Below are positions 18,458 to 27,609 of a stretch of DNA of 64,000 bases, one piece after another. Origin of the DNA: Aliihoeflea sp. 2WW (GTDB taxonomy: Bacteria; Pseudomonadota; Alphaproteobacteria; Rhizobiales; Rhizobiaceae); the NCBI RefSeq assembly GCF_000497755.1, contig NZ_AYOD01000044.1:59558-123557 (forward strand). The letters are read 5' to 3'. The notes below the pieces were generated by a model. The model saw only the letters and a list, made by a program, of their open reading frames with translations, did no database searches and was not told the origin of the DNA. A program made the position numbers and the translations under genes. Positions within the stretch are counted from its first letter, which is position 1, and every line of letters begins with the position of its first letter.

Positions 18458-19168
18458 TCAGTCTGCGCGCAGCAGCCGCCGATCCATCGGATAGACGCGG
18501 TCGGTGCCGAGCATGTAGGCGACGAAATTGTCGGGGCAGAAGAGGTTGGCGAAGGCGCGGTCGAGGACGTTGAGCGCGCCGGTGAACGTGCCGAAGGCGG
18601 GCATGATCAGGCGGTTTCCATCGGCGGCGAAGCAGCGGCGGCGCACGGAGCGGCCGCGCTGGACGATGCGGGCGCCGGGATGGAGATGGCCCGCGATTTC
18701 GCCGGCAAGCCGCCCGGCCGACGGCTCATGACGGAAGACGATGCCGCCGATGCCGAGTTCCTGAACGGTCGCGCCGGGAAGGTCGGCCGGCTTTTCCGGG
18801 TCGTGATTGCCGGCGACCCAGAACCAGTCGCGGCCCTTCATCAGCGCGAGAAGCTGGTCGCGGTAGATTGCCGGCATCCGCGCGGCGCCACCGATATCGT
18901 CGAAGCTGTCGCCGAGAGAGACCACCATCGCCGGATCGTAATCGGCGATGACGGCGCCAAGGCGTGCGAGTGTCGCGGCGGTGTCGTAGGGCGGCAGCAT
19001 GTAGCCGCGGCGGGCTTGGCGGGAGCCCTTTTCCAGATGCAGGTCGGAGACGGCGAGCAGGCGCATTTCGGGGAACCAAGCGACGCCGCGCGCATCGCAG
19101 ACCACGCGTTCGCCGCGCACCGCCGTCTCGCTCGTCGCTGAAAACCGGCTCTGCACCCTCAAACTCAT
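18458..19168 (-). CDS. pdeM: Ligase-associated metallophosphoesterase PdeM
   Basis: 236 residues. The calcineurin-like metal motifs are all present: VSDLHLEKG, LGDSFDD, AGNHDP and AGHLHPGA. Members of TIGR04123 travel with the Lhr-Core helicase, a beta-lactamase-fold exonuclease and an ATP-dependent ligase; a Pseudomonas relative has been characterised as a DNA endonuclease/phosphoesterase. Its ATG overlaps the helicase stop by four bases, so it is the last gene of that operon. Confidence 0.92.
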   Translation of the reverse strand: MSLRVQSRFSATSETAVRGERVVCDARGVAWFPEMRLLAVSDLHLEKGSRQARRGYMLPPYDTAATLARLGAVIADYDPAMVVSLGDSFDDIGGAARMPAIYRDQLLALMKGRDWFWVAGNHDPEKPADLPGATVQELGIGGIVFRHEPSAGRLAGEIAGHLHPGARIVQRGRSVRRRCFAADGNRLIMPAFGTFTGALNVLDRAFANLFCPDNFVAYMLGTDRVYPMDRRLLRAD

Positions 19169-21687
19169 TCCGTACCCATCGCCTCGTCGATCAGACTGTC
19201 CGCGGCCTCGCCGAGAAGTTCGTCCTCGGCACCACCCGCCACGCGCTCCTTGCCGATCTCGAGCATGACCGGCACGGCGAGCGGCGAAATGCGCGGAAGG
19301 TCCTTATGCATGATTCGACCCTTCACCCGCGAGAGCATCTCGCCAAGCCTCCTGACATCCAGAAGCCCGGATGCCGCATCCGCGCGCGTCGCGCACAGCA
19401 GGATGTGGTCAGGGTCGTGGCTGCGCAGGACGTCGTAGATCAGGTCGGCCGAGACCGTCACCTGCCGGCCGGATTTCTCCTTGCCGGGGTGGCGACGCTC
19501 GATCAAGCCGGCAATCACGGCGCAATTGCGGAAGGTGCGCTTCAACAGCCAGCTATCGGCGAGCCAGGCGTCTAGATCGTCGCCCAGCATGTCCTCGTCG
19601 AAGAGTTCGCCGAAGGTGAGTTTGCCCGAACGATGCAGCGCGCCCATGTCGCGCAGGCCCCAGATGGCAATGGCGTAGTCGGTGGCGACGAAGCCGAGCG
19701 GACGCGCGCCGCCGCGCTCCAGCCGGCGTGTCAGCAGCATGCCGAGCGTCTGGTGCGCAAGGCGGCCTTCGAAGGGATAGGCGACCATGTAGAAGCGGTT
19801 GCCGCGCGGAAAGGTCTCGATCAGGAGATCGTCGCGGCCGGGCAGGACCGATTTCGCGTTCTGGATCGTCAACCATTCGGAGACCTGATCGGGAAGGCGA
19901 TGCCAGCGCGACGGATCGGCGAGCATGGCGCGCACTTCGGCGGCAAGGTAGGTCGAAAGCGGAAACTTGCCGCCGCCATAGGACGGGACCAGCGCATCGG
20001 CTCCCGGGGCGGGCGTGACGTAGCACTCGTTCTCGCGGATACCGGCAAAGCGGACCACCTGGCCAGCAAAGATGAAGGTGTCGCCCGCCGTCAGCGTTTC
20101 GAGGAAATATTCCTCGATTTTGCCGAGCGAATAGCCGCCCGCCAATGCGCTCTTGGTCTTGCCGCGCACGAGGCGGATGTTGAGCATCGGCGCCTCGACG
20201 ATGGTGCCGACATTGAGGCGATACTGCTGCGCGATCATCGGATGCGAGACGCGCCAGCGGCCGTCCTTCATCTGGCGGATGCGAGCGAAGCGCTCATAGG
20301 TGCGCAGCGCGTAGCCGCCTGTCGCGACGAAATCGACGATGCGGTCGAAGGTCTCGCGGTCGAGGCGTGCATAGGGCGAAGCACTGACGATTTCGGCGTA
20401 AAGCTCGTCGGCAAAGAAGGGTTCGGCGCAGGCCATACCCATGACATGCTGGGCGAGAACATCGAGGCCGCCCTCGCCCACCGGCGGCGTGTCCTGCGCG
20501 CCGAGATAGTTGGCGTCGAGCGCGGCCTGGCATTCCAGCACCTCGAACCGGTTTGCCGGCACCAGGATCGCGCGGCTCGGCTCGTCCATGCGGTGGTTGG
20601 AGCGGCCGATGCGCTGGGCGAGACGGCTCGCGCCCTTCGGCGCGCCGACATGGACCACGAGATCGACGTCGCCCCAGTCGATGCCGAGATCGAGCGTGGA
20701 GGTGGCGACGATGGCGCGCAGGCTGTTCGTCTCCATCGCCTTTTCGACGCGCCTTCGCTGGCCGACATCGAGCGAACCGTGATGGAGCGCGATCGGCAGC
20801 GTGTCGGCGTTGACGTGCCAGAGTTCCTGGAACAGGCGTTCGGCCTGGCTGCGGGTGTTGACGAAGAGGAGCGTCGTGCGGTGCGCCTTGATCGCCTCGT
20901 AAACGTCCGGGACCGAATATTGCGCCGAGTGCCCGGCCCAGGGTACGCGCTCGGCGGATTGCAAAATGGTGATGTGCGGCTTTGCGCCGCCAGCGACCGT
21001 GATCAGGTCCGCCATCTCGCCCGGCGGGTTCTGGCTGACGAGCCAGCGCCGCAATTCGTCCGGCTCGGCCACCGTGGCGGAAAGGCCGATCGTGCGCAGG
21101 TCGGGGACGAACTTGCGCAGGCGCGCGAGGCCGAGCGACAGGAGCTGGCCGCGCTTGGAGGTGACCAGCGCGTGGAGTTCGTCGAAGATGACGTAGCGCA
21201 GATCGGCGAAGAAGCGCTCGGCATCCTTCGAGGCCAGCATCAGCGCGAGCTGTTCGGGCGTCGTCAGGAGGATGTCGGGCGGCGCCTGCTTCTGGCGCTG
21301 ACGCTTGTGCGCGGGCGTGTCGCCGGTGCGCGTTTCCATCGAGATCGGCAGGCCCATCTCGGTGACGGGCCGGGTCAAATTGCGCTCGATGTCGACGGCG
21401 AGCGCCTTCAGCGGCGAGAGGTAGAGCGTGTGGACGCCCTGCGCGGCCGCGCCGGGCTTGCGCTTGCCGCGCCGCGCCAAGTCCACCAGCGATGGCATGA
21501 AGCCGGCGAGCGTCTTGCCCGCGCCGGTCGGGGCGATGAGCAGGACGGAACGACCGGCTTCGGTGCGGGCGAGCAGGTCGAGCTGGTGGGCGCGCGGCTG
21601 CCATCCGCGCAGGGCGAACCAGCGCGAAAAGGCCTCGGGCAACAGGGTGGCGCCTTCAAGCGCTCGATCGTCGATGGGTCGGTTCAC
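19165..21687 (-). CDS. Lhr-Core type ligase-associated DEXH helicase
   Basis: 840 residues, the normal size for the ligase-associated Lhr-Core group (TIGR04121). Helicase motifs are clear: Walker A APTGAGKTLAGF near residue 52, DELH in YVIFDELHAL, SATV in GLSATVAEP, and motif VI in RIGRSNHRM. The C-terminal part carries the winged-helix and core domains of Lhr. The Mycobacterium/Pseudomonas Lhr proteins are 3'-5' ssDNA translocases that unwind RNA:DNA hybrids. It follows the TPR-methyltransferase by 37 bases and overlaps pdeM by four. Confidence 0.93.
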   Translation of the reverse strand: MNRPIDDRALEGATLLPEAFSRWFALRGWQPRAHQLDLLARTEAGRSVLLIAPTGAGKTLAGFMPSLVDLARRGKRKPGAAAQGVHTLYLSPLKALAVDIERNLTRPVTEMGLPISMETRTGDTPAHKRQRQKQAPPDILLTTPEQLALMLASKDAERFFADLRYVIFDELHALVTSKRGQLLSLGLARLRKFVPDLRTIGLSATVAEPDELRRWLVSQNPPGEMADLITVAGGAKPHITILQSAERVPWAGHSAQYSVPDVYEAIKAHRTTLLFVNTRSQAERLFQELWHVNADTLPIALHHGSLDVGQRRRVEKAMETNSLRAIVATSTLDLGIDWGDVDLVVHVGAPKGASRLAQRIGRSNHRMDEPSRAILVPANRFEVLECQAALDANYLGAQDTPPVGEGGLDVLAQHVMGMACAEPFFADELYAEIVSASPYARLDRETFDRIVDFVATGGYALRTYERFARIRQMKDGRWRVSHPMIAQQYRLNVGTIVEAPMLNIRLVRGKTKSALAGGYSLGKIEEYFLETLTAGDTFIFAGQVVRFAGIRENECYVTPAPGADALVPSYGGGKFPLSTYLAAEVRAMLADPSRWHRLPDQVSEWLTIQNAKSVLPGRDDLLIETFPRGNRFYMVAYPFEGRLAHQTLGMLLTRRLERGGARPLGFVATDYAIAIWGLRDMGALHRSGKLTFGELFDEDMLGDDLDAWLADSWLLKRTFRNCAVIAGLIERRHPGKEKSGRQVTVSADLIYDVLRSHDPDHILLCATRADAASGLLDVRRLGEMLSRVKGRIMHKDLPRISPLAVPVMLEIGKERVAGGAEDELLGEAADSLIDEAMGTE

Positions 21688-21724
21688 GGACGAGATGTAG
21701 CGTCGGCTCGGCGACGCGCCAAGG

Positions 21725-22696
21725 TCAGTGCGGGTGCGCGCCGAGCGTTGGCGCGTTGGTGACCGTGGCGTCCAGCCGTGTGGGCAGTGTTTGGCGCCGG
21801 GCGACGACGATCAAGCCGGCGACATCCGTGCCTCGGTCGCGGCGGATGATCGCATCGTCCATCGCGACGAGATCGAAGCCATTCTCGGAAAGGAGGCGGC
21901 GCAGATAGTCGGGCGCATGGGCGTAGCGGCGGGATTCGCCGAGCTGGAGATCGCCCGCGCCATCGTGGCGCTCGACGGAGAAGGCGAAGAGACCGGCCGG
22001 CACGAGCGCGCCCGAGACCTGCGCGAAGATGCGCTCCAGCCGCCCGACATAAAGGAAGACGTCGGCGGCGGTGACGAGATCGGCCGAATTGCGCTCGGTT
22101 TCGAACGTCAGAAGGTCCTGCCTTGCCAGCCGGTCATAGACGCCCTTGGCCCGAGCCTTCTTGAGCATGTTCTCCGACAGGTCGCCGCCTTCGAGGAAGC
22201 TCGCCATTGCGCGCAGGCGCTCGCCCATCAGGCCAGTGCCGCAGCCGAGGTCGAGCGCGTGGGCGAAGCTGGTGCGGCCGGTCGCGCGCAGGGCGTCCGC
22301 GATCAGTTCGGGCACGCGGTAGCCGAGTTTCTGGACCAGTTCGGCGTCGAACTTGCCGGCATACTGGTCGAAAAGGGTCTCGGCGAAGGCGCTCGAAATG
22401 CCGCCGGCATTCTCGATCGCGCCGACGAGTTCGAGCTTCAGGGCGCTGCCCAGCCGATCGGCCGGGTCGAGCCGCAGCGCCTCGCGCCAGGCGTCGGTCG
22501 CGCCCGCGATCTCGCCCGCGGCCTCGCGCATCTCGCCGAGCCGGAACCAGCCCGTCGCCCAGCCGGGCGCGAGGGTCATGATGTCGGCCATCAGTTCCGA
22601 TGCGGCGCCATGGTCGCCTGAGGCGAACAGCATTTCGGCATAGTCGGCACGACGGTCGGCGGCAGCGTCGCCGGACGAGTACACAATAGTCTTCAT
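21725..22696 (-). CDS. TPR-containing class I SAM-dependent methyltransferase
   Basis: 323 residues. Two tetratricopeptide-like units (about 15-95, GWATGWFRLGEMREAAGEIA and DAWREALRLDPADRL) precede a Rossmann methyltransferase domain with the SAM motif ALDLGCGTGLMGERL near 168. Such 'contains TPR repeat' methyltransferases occur in many Rhizobiales. The substrate is unknown; small-molecule or protein targets are both possible. It is the first gene of the minus-strand unit leading to the helicase and PdeM and is divergent from the exonuclease. Start 22696 lacks a good ribosome site. Confidence 0.85.
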   Translation of the reverse strand: MKTIVYSSGDAAADRRADYAEMLFASGDHGAASELMADIMTLAPGWATGWFRLGEMREAAGEIAGATDAWREALRLDPADRLGSALKLELVGAIENAGGISSAFAETLFDQYAGKFDAELVQKLGYRVPELIADALRATGRTSFAHALDLGCGTGLMGERLRAMASFLEGGDLSENMLKKARAKGVYDRLARQDLLTFETERNSADLVTAADVFLYVGRLERIFAQVSGALVPAGLFAFSVERHDGAGDLQLGESRRYAHAPDYLRRLLSENGFDLVAMDDAIIRRDRGTDVAGLIVVARRQTLPTRLDATVTNAPTLGAHPH

Positions 22697-22802
22697 GTTC
22701 GAAGGGCTCGCGACCCATGATCGGGCGCGCGGCTTATCTGCCAATTTCGCAGCTTTCGCAATCCCTTTCCGAGCGGCGCGGAAATCCTATCTGTTGGGAA
22801 CC

Positions 22803-23813
22803 ATGAACCCGCACCAGTTGCTGATCCCGCGTCCCGAAGGCCTCTACTGCCCGCCCGGCGATTTCTTCATCGATCCGGTGCGTCCGGTCGCGCGCGCGCT
22901 GATCACGCACGGCCATGCCGACCATGCGCGGCCTGGCCATGCGAACGTGCTGGCAACGCCGCAGACGCTCGACATCATGGGCATCCGCTATGGCGAGAAT
23001 TTCGCGGGGGCATCGCAGGCGATCGATTTCGGCGACAACCTCGACATCAACGGGGTGCGCGTCTCGTTTCATCCGGCGGGGCACGTGCTCGGCTCGGCGC
23101 AAATCGCGGTCGAGAAGGACGGACTGCGGATCGTGGCGTCGGGCGACTACAAGCGACGGCCGGATGCGACGGCGCAGGAGTTCGAGCCCGTCGAGTGCGA
23201 CGTCTTCATCACCGAGGCGACCTTCGCCCTCCCCGTCTTCCGCCATCCGGACGACAAGGCCGAGATCGCGCGGCTCTTGAAATCCGTCCGCCAGTTTCCC
23301 GAGCGCGCCCATCTCGTCGGCGCCTATGCGCTCGGCAAGGCGCAGCGCGTCATCAAGTTGATCCGCCAGGCGGGCCATAACGAGCCGATCTACATCCACG
23401 GCGCGCTGCAGAAGCTGTGCGATTATTACCAGAGCCAGGGCATCGACCTGGGATCGCTCGAACCGGCGACCATCGAGCGCGGGTCGAAGGCGCAGTTCGC
23501 CGGGGCGATCGTCGTTGGAACACCGTCGGCGTTCGCCGACCGTTGGGCACGCCGCTTTCCCGACCCCGTCGCCTCCTTCGCGTCGGGCTGGATGCGGATC
23601 AGGCAGCGGGTGAAGCAGCGCGGGGTGGAGCTGCCGCTGATCATCTCCGACCATTCCGACTGGGACGAACTGATCGCGACGATCCGCGAGGTGAAGGCGG
23701 GCGAGGTCTGGGTGACGCATGGCCGCGAGGAAGCGCTGGTGCGCTGGTGCGAGCTCAACGGCATCAAGGCGCGGCCGCTGCATCTCGTCGGCTACGAGGA
23801 CGAAGCAGAATAA
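22803..23813 (+). CDS. Ligase-associated MBL-fold exonuclease
   Basis: 336 residues. The metal motif THGHADHARPGH near the N terminus, the later VASGDYKRRP and the IISDHSDWDE segment are those of beta-CASP metallo-beta-lactamase nucleases. It fits TIGR04122, the exonuclease that accompanies the cisplatin-damage ATP-dependent ligase. Start 22803 (MNPHQLLIPRPEG) matches relatives; an upstream ATG at 22695 would overlap the divergent methyltransferase gene. The stop overlaps the ligase ATG (TAATG). Confidence 0.92.
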   Translation: MNPHQLLIPRPEGLYCPPGDFFIDPVRPVARALITHGHADHARPGHANVLATPQTLDIMGIRYGENFAGASQAIDFGDNLDINGVRVSFHPAGHVLGSAQIAVEKDGLRIVASGDYKRRPDATAQEFEPVECDVFITEATFALPVFRHPDDKAEIARLLKSVRQFPERAHLVGAYALGKAQRVIKLIRQAGHNEPIYIHGALQKLCDYYQSQGIDLGSLEPATIERGSKAQFAGAIVVGTPSAFADRWARRFPDPVASFASGWMRIRQRVKQRGVELPLIISDHSDWDELIATIREVKAGEVWVTHGREEALVRWCELNGIKARPLHLVGYEDEAE

Positions 23814-25417
23814 TGGACCGCTTCGCCGAACTGCTCGACCGGCTGCTGATCACGTCCTCGCGCAATGCGAAGCTGACGCTGATGCAGGACTATTTCCGCG
23901 AGGCGCCAGACCCCGATCGCGGGCTGGCGCTGGCGGCGATCACCGGCAATCTCTCGTTCAACGCGGTCAAGCCCGGGGTGCTGCGCGCCCTGATGGCCGA
24001 TCGGATGGACGAGACGCTGTTCGCCTATTCCTACGACTATGTCGGCGATCTTGCCGAGACGGTCTCGCTCGTCTGGGGCATCGATGCCGAGGTGGAAGCG
24101 ATCCCCGGCGGGGTATCGCTTTCCGAAGCGGTTGAGCAGCTTCATGCCGCCAGCCGCTCGGACGCACCGAAGGTGCTCGCCGGACTGCTCGATCGCATGG
24201 AGACGGCGTCGCGCTTCGCGGTGCTGAAGCTCGTCACCGGCGGCTTGCGCGTCGGCGTTTCGGCGCGTCTTGCCAAGCAGGCGCTGGCCGATTACGGCAA
24301 GGTGCATGTTCACGAGATCGAGGAGTTGTGGCACGGGCTGGAGCCGCCCTATCTCAGCCTCTTTGCCTGGCTCGATGGCAAAGGCGAAAAGCCCGTCCAC
24401 GCCGCGCGGGCGATGTTCCGGCCGGTCATGCTGTCCAATGCGGTCGAGGATGCGGACCTCGCCCGGATCGAGCCGGCGGACTACGCGGCCGAATGGAAAT
24501 GGGACGGCATTCGGGTGCAGGTCGTTTGCGAGGACGGCGTCGCGCGGCTTTATTCGCGCACCGGCGACGACATTTCCGGCACCTTCCCCGACCTTCTCGA
24601 AGCGATGGATTTCGATGCCGCGATCGACGGCGAATTGCTGGTCGGCGCGCCGGACGGGGATACGGGCACGTTTTCGGGCCTCCAGCAGCGGCTCAACCGC
24701 AAGGTCGTGGCGCCGAAAATCCAGAAGCAGTTTCCGGCCTTCGTGCGCTGCTACGACCTTCTCCAGCTTGGCGAGGAGGATTTGCGCAAGCTGCCCTTCG
24801 CCGAGCGCCGGGAGCGGCTCGAAGCCTTCGTGGCAACGCTCGATCCGACCCGGTTCGACCTGTCGCCGCTGGTCGATTTCACCGAATGGGGCGAACTCGA
24901 CGCCATGCGCCAGACGCCGCCGCATCCGGTGATCGAGGGGGTGATGCTGAAGCGGCTCGATTCGACCTATGTCCCGGGGCGGCCGAAGGGGCCGTGGTTC
25001 AAGTGGAAGCGCAATCCCTACACGGTCGATGCCGTGCTGATGTATGCGCAGCGCGGGCATGGCAAGCGCTCGAGCTTCTATTCGGACTATACGTTCGGCG
25101 TGTGGACCGGGCCTGAGGACCAACCGGAACTCGTGCCTGTCGGCAAGGCCTATTTCGGCTTCACCGACGAGGAACTGAAGCTGCTCGACAAATACATCCG
25201 CGACAACACGATCGACCGCTTCGGGCCGGTGCGCTCGGTGCGGGCGGAGCCGGACCATGGGCTCGTCATCGAAGTGGCGTTCGAAGGGCTCAATCGCTCG
25301 ACGCGGCACAAATCCGGCGTTGCGATGCGCTTTCCGCGCGTCTCGCGCCTACGATGGGACAAGCCGGCCGGCGAGGCCGACCGGCTCGATGTCCTGTTGT
25401 CGATGCTCGACGGCTGA
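23813..25417 (+). CDS. Ligase-associated ATP-dependent DNA ligase
   Basis: 534 residues, the 'cisplatin damage response' ligase of TIGR04120. The nucleotidyl acceptor is K229 in EWKWDGIR, followed by DGELLVG, EGVMLKRLDS and WFKWKRNP (motifs III-V). An N-terminal DNA-binding domain (1-200) precedes the catalytic core and an OB domain follows. It seals nicks with ATP. Translational coupling to the exonuclease (TAATG) suggests they act on the same ends. Its stop directly abuts the convergent unknown gene. Confidence 0.93.
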   Translation: MDRFAELLDRLLITSSRNAKLTLMQDYFREAPDPDRGLALAAITGNLSFNAVKPGVLRALMADRMDETLFAYSYDYVGDLAETVSLVWGIDAEVEAIPGGVSLSEAVEQLHAASRSDAPKVLAGLLDRMETASRFAVLKLVTGGLRVGVSARLAKQALADYGKVHVHEIEELWHGLEPPYLSLFAWLDGKGEKPVHAARAMFRPVMLSNAVEDADLARIEPADYAAEWKWDGIRVQVVCEDGVARLYSRTGDDISGTFPDLLEAMDFDAAIDGELLVGAPDGDTGTFSGLQQRLNRKVVAPKIQKQFPAFVRCYDLLQLGEEDLRKLPFAERRERLEAFVATLDPTRFDLSPLVDFTEWGELDAMRQTPPHPVIEGVMLKRLDSTYVPGRPKGPWFKWKRNPYTVDAVLMYAQRGHGKRSSFYSDYTFGVWTGPEDQPELVPVGKAYFGFTDEELKLLDKYIRDNTIDRFGPVRSVRAEPDHGLVIEVAFEGLNRSTRHKSGVAMRFPRVSRLRWDKPAGEADRLDVLLSMLDG

Positions 25418-26455
25418 TCAATCCGCCGCGCGCATGCGGATCGCGAAGATTTCCACGCCGCGACCCTCGCCGGACACATCCGTGTTGATTGCGATGGAGG
25501 CGGATCGGCCTGCCGCCGCGTCGGCAAGCGCGACTTCGAACAGATGATCTTCCTGCGCCGTTCCCACGTCGTAGCGGGTGCGCCCGCAATTGCCCATGGC
25601 GCCGAAATTGCACTCGACGGACATCTGCGTCGCTTCGCCGTCGATGCCGCGCGCGACGATGTTGAAAACGACGCGCTCACCGGCGAAGCGCTCGAGAAGA
25701 TTTTGCGCGACGTTGAAGGCGATCGGGGTGCCCGAGGCATCCGAGCGAATCCGTAGATAAGCGCCCGTTTCATCCTCGATCGCGTCGACTGAGGCACCTT
25801 CGGGCGGAGAGACGAGCTGGATGTCCTCCGGCCGGAAGATGGTCGTCCATCCCGCTTCGGCATTCGCGCCGTCGGCGGAAAGCGGGGGCGGCCCCGACTG
25901 GCCCCGGCTTTCGTTGATGGCCGCTTCGATCTGGCGCATGTCGCTGCCGATGAAGTGGCCGAAATTGGCGTAGGCCCACCAGAGGCCGGTGCCGAGCACC
26001 ACGAGGATGACGAGGCCGGTGATGAGGGAAAGAACACGTCCGCCGCCACGCCGTTTCTTGCGAGGCTCGCGTGCCGGGCGCGGCTGGTCGAGCCTGACGG
26101 GCCGGCGCGCTTGCGCGGGCGTTTCCGGTTCGAGACGCGGCGCGGCATCGGCCACTGCCACCCGCCGTTCGGCGCGCAGTTCGGGCGCGACGGCAGGCGT
26201 CAGCTGCGGCTGAACCGGCGCGACCGCGATCGGCTCCGGCGCCAATGCAGGCACATATTCGGTTTCGATGGACTTGACCGTCGCCTGCAGCGTCTTGCGC
26301 CGCTTGATCGCGTTCTCGACGGTCAGCTCTGGCTTTTCCTTCAACGAGCGATCCAGCGCGGCGAATGCCGAGCGATAGACCTTTTCGCGAAAAGCGCGGT
26401 CGTCCGAATTTCCCTTGGCGAGGGCTCGTCTGATTGCTTGCTCGATCCCGTCCAA
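25418..26455 (-). CDS. Conserved single-pass membrane protein of unknown function
   Basis: 345 residues. A helical cytoplasmic N terminus (about 1-110, EQAIRRALAKGNSDDRAFRE) and a proline/basic linker lead to one transmembrane helix (SLITGLVILVVLGTGLWWAY, near 145). A beta-rich external domain with two cysteines (SVECNFGAMGNCGRT) follows. It begins with TTG preceded by AAAAGGG. I do not recognise the family beyond 'conserved in Rhizobiales', and no neighbour suggests a role. Its topology (cytoplasmic helical region, extracytoplasmic sensor-like domain) would suit a signalling or envelope protein, but this is only a guess. Confidence 0.7.
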   Translation of the reverse strand: MDGIEQAIRRALAKGNSDDRAFREKVYRSAFAALDRSLKEKPELTVENAIKRRKTLQATVKSIETEYVPALAPEPIAVAPVQPQLTPAVAPELRAERRVAVADAAPRLEPETPAQARRPVRLDQPRPAREPRKKRRGGGRVLSLITGLVILVVLGTGLWWAYANFGHFIGSDMRQIEAAINESRGQSGPPPLSADGANAEAGWTTIFRPEDIQLVSPPEGASVDAIEDETGAYLRIRSDASGTPIAFNVAQNLLERFAGERVVFNIVARGIDGEATQMSVECNFGAMGNCGRTRYDVGTAQEDHLFEVALADAAAGRSASIAINTDVSGEGRGVEIFAIRMRAAD

Positions 26456-26573
26456 GCGGCACCCTTTTATTGTTTACCGATCATTGACCACGATCGTTGC
26501 GACATCGTTAAACGTGCCCGGCGCGAGGTTCAATGCCGCAGCGCCCCGCATGTGACCGAACGACGCTCGCCGC

Positions 26574-26611
26574 GCGAAAACCGATTTCCACTTTTCGGTT
26601 CGATGCTCTAG
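26574..26611. repeat. Short rhizobial intergenic repeat
   Basis: GAAAACCGATTTCCACTTTT followed by CGGTTCGATGCTCTAG contains the small inverted repeat AACCGA/TCGGTT. I recall many close variants of this sequence upstream of genes in Rhizobiales. It ends just before the palindromic operator at 26615. Confidence 0.5.
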
Positions 26612-26614
26612 TAA

Positions 26615-26634
26615 TGACGTTTACGCAAACGTCA
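26615..26634 (+). promoter_or_regulatory. MerR-type palindromic operator upstream of nitronate monooxygenase
   Basis: TGACGTTTACGCAAACGTCA is a palindrome with eight-base arms and shares its core with the operator at 12142-12175. It lies 21 bases before the ATG, close to the ribosome site. That position would suit repression or overlap with the start of transcription. Its match to the fad operator suggests one regulator for both loci. Confidence 0.65.
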
Positions 26635-26655
26635 AATTTTCCGCGGAGGACCCGA

Positions 26656-27609
26656 ATGGCGCTGCCCGACATCCTGAAGACCAATCTGCGCATTCCCGTC
26701 GTCGGCTCGCCGCTGTTCATCATTTCGCATCCGCCGCTGGTGCTCGCCCAGTGCAAGGCCGGCATCGTCGGCTCCTTCCCGGCGCTCAATGCGCGCCCGG
26801 CCTCGCAGCTCGACGAATGGCTGGCGCAGATCACCGAAGAACTCGCGGCACATGACGCGGCGAACCCGGAAGCAAAGGCGGCGCCATTCGCCGTCAACCA
26901 GATCGTCCACAAGTCGAACACGCGGCTGGAAGAGGATCTGGCGCTCTGCGTCAAATACAAGGTGCCGATCGTCATCTCCTCGCTGGGCGCGGTCGAGGAG
27001 GTCAATCAGGCCGTTCATTCCTATGGCGGCATCGTGCTGCACGACATCATCCACGACCGACATGCGCGCAACGCCATCAGGCGCGGCGCGGACGGGTTGA
27101 TCGCCGTTGCTGCAGGCGCCGGCGGTCATGCCGGAACGCTCTCGCCCTTCGCCCTCGTCCAGGAAATCCGGCAGTGGTTCGATGGTCCGCTGCTGCTTTC
27201 GGGCGCAATCGCCAATGGCGGCGCAGTGCTGGCTGCGCAGGCGATGGGCGCCGACATGGCCTATATCGGCTCGCCCTTCATCGCCACGCGGGAAGCGCGT
27301 GCGTCCGACGACTACAAGCAGATGATCGTCGATTCCAAGGCCGCCGACATCGTCTATTCCAACCTCTTTACCGGCGTTCATGGCAACTACCTCAAGGGCT
27401 CGGTCGAAAAAGCCGGCATGGACCCGAACAATTTGCCCGAATCCGACCCGTCCAAAATGAATTTCGGCGGCGACAAGTCGAAGGCGTGGAAGGACATCTG
27501 GGGTTGCGGCCAGGGCATCGGCGCGGTCGATTCCGTTATCGGCGCGGCCGAACTCGTCGACAGGCTGGCGCGCGAATACGAGGACGCGAAGAAGAAGCTC
27601 GCCGCTTGA
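26656..27609 (+). CDS. Nitronate monooxygenase / NPD-type FMN oxidoreductase
   Basis: 317 residues, a TIM-barrel FMN enzyme of the 2-nitropropane dioxygenase group. The N-terminal RIPVVGSPLFIISHPPLVLA, the phosphate/flavin segment VAAGAGGHAGTLSPF and LLLSGAIANGGAVLAAQAMG are typical. Many proteins with this annotation are enoyl-reductase-like or quinone reductases, so the substrate is open. GCGGAGGA precedes the ATG. The fad-type operator upstream hints at a link to acyl-CoA metabolism. The EamA gene overlaps its stop. Confidence 0.88.
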   Translation: MALPDILKTNLRIPVVGSPLFIISHPPLVLAQCKAGIVGSFPALNARPASQLDEWLAQITEELAAHDAANPEAKAAPFAVNQIVHKSNTRLEEDLALCVKYKVPIVISSLGAVEEVNQAVHSYGGIVLHDIIHDRHARNAIRRGADGLIAVAAGAGGHAGTLSPFALVQEIRQWFDGPLLLSGAIANGGAVLAAQAMGADMAYIGSPFIATREARASDDYKQMIVDSKAADIVYSNLFTGVHGNYLKGSVEKAGMDPNNLPESDPSKMNFGGDKSKAWKDIWGCGQGIGAVDSVIGAAELVDRLAREYEDAKKKLAA

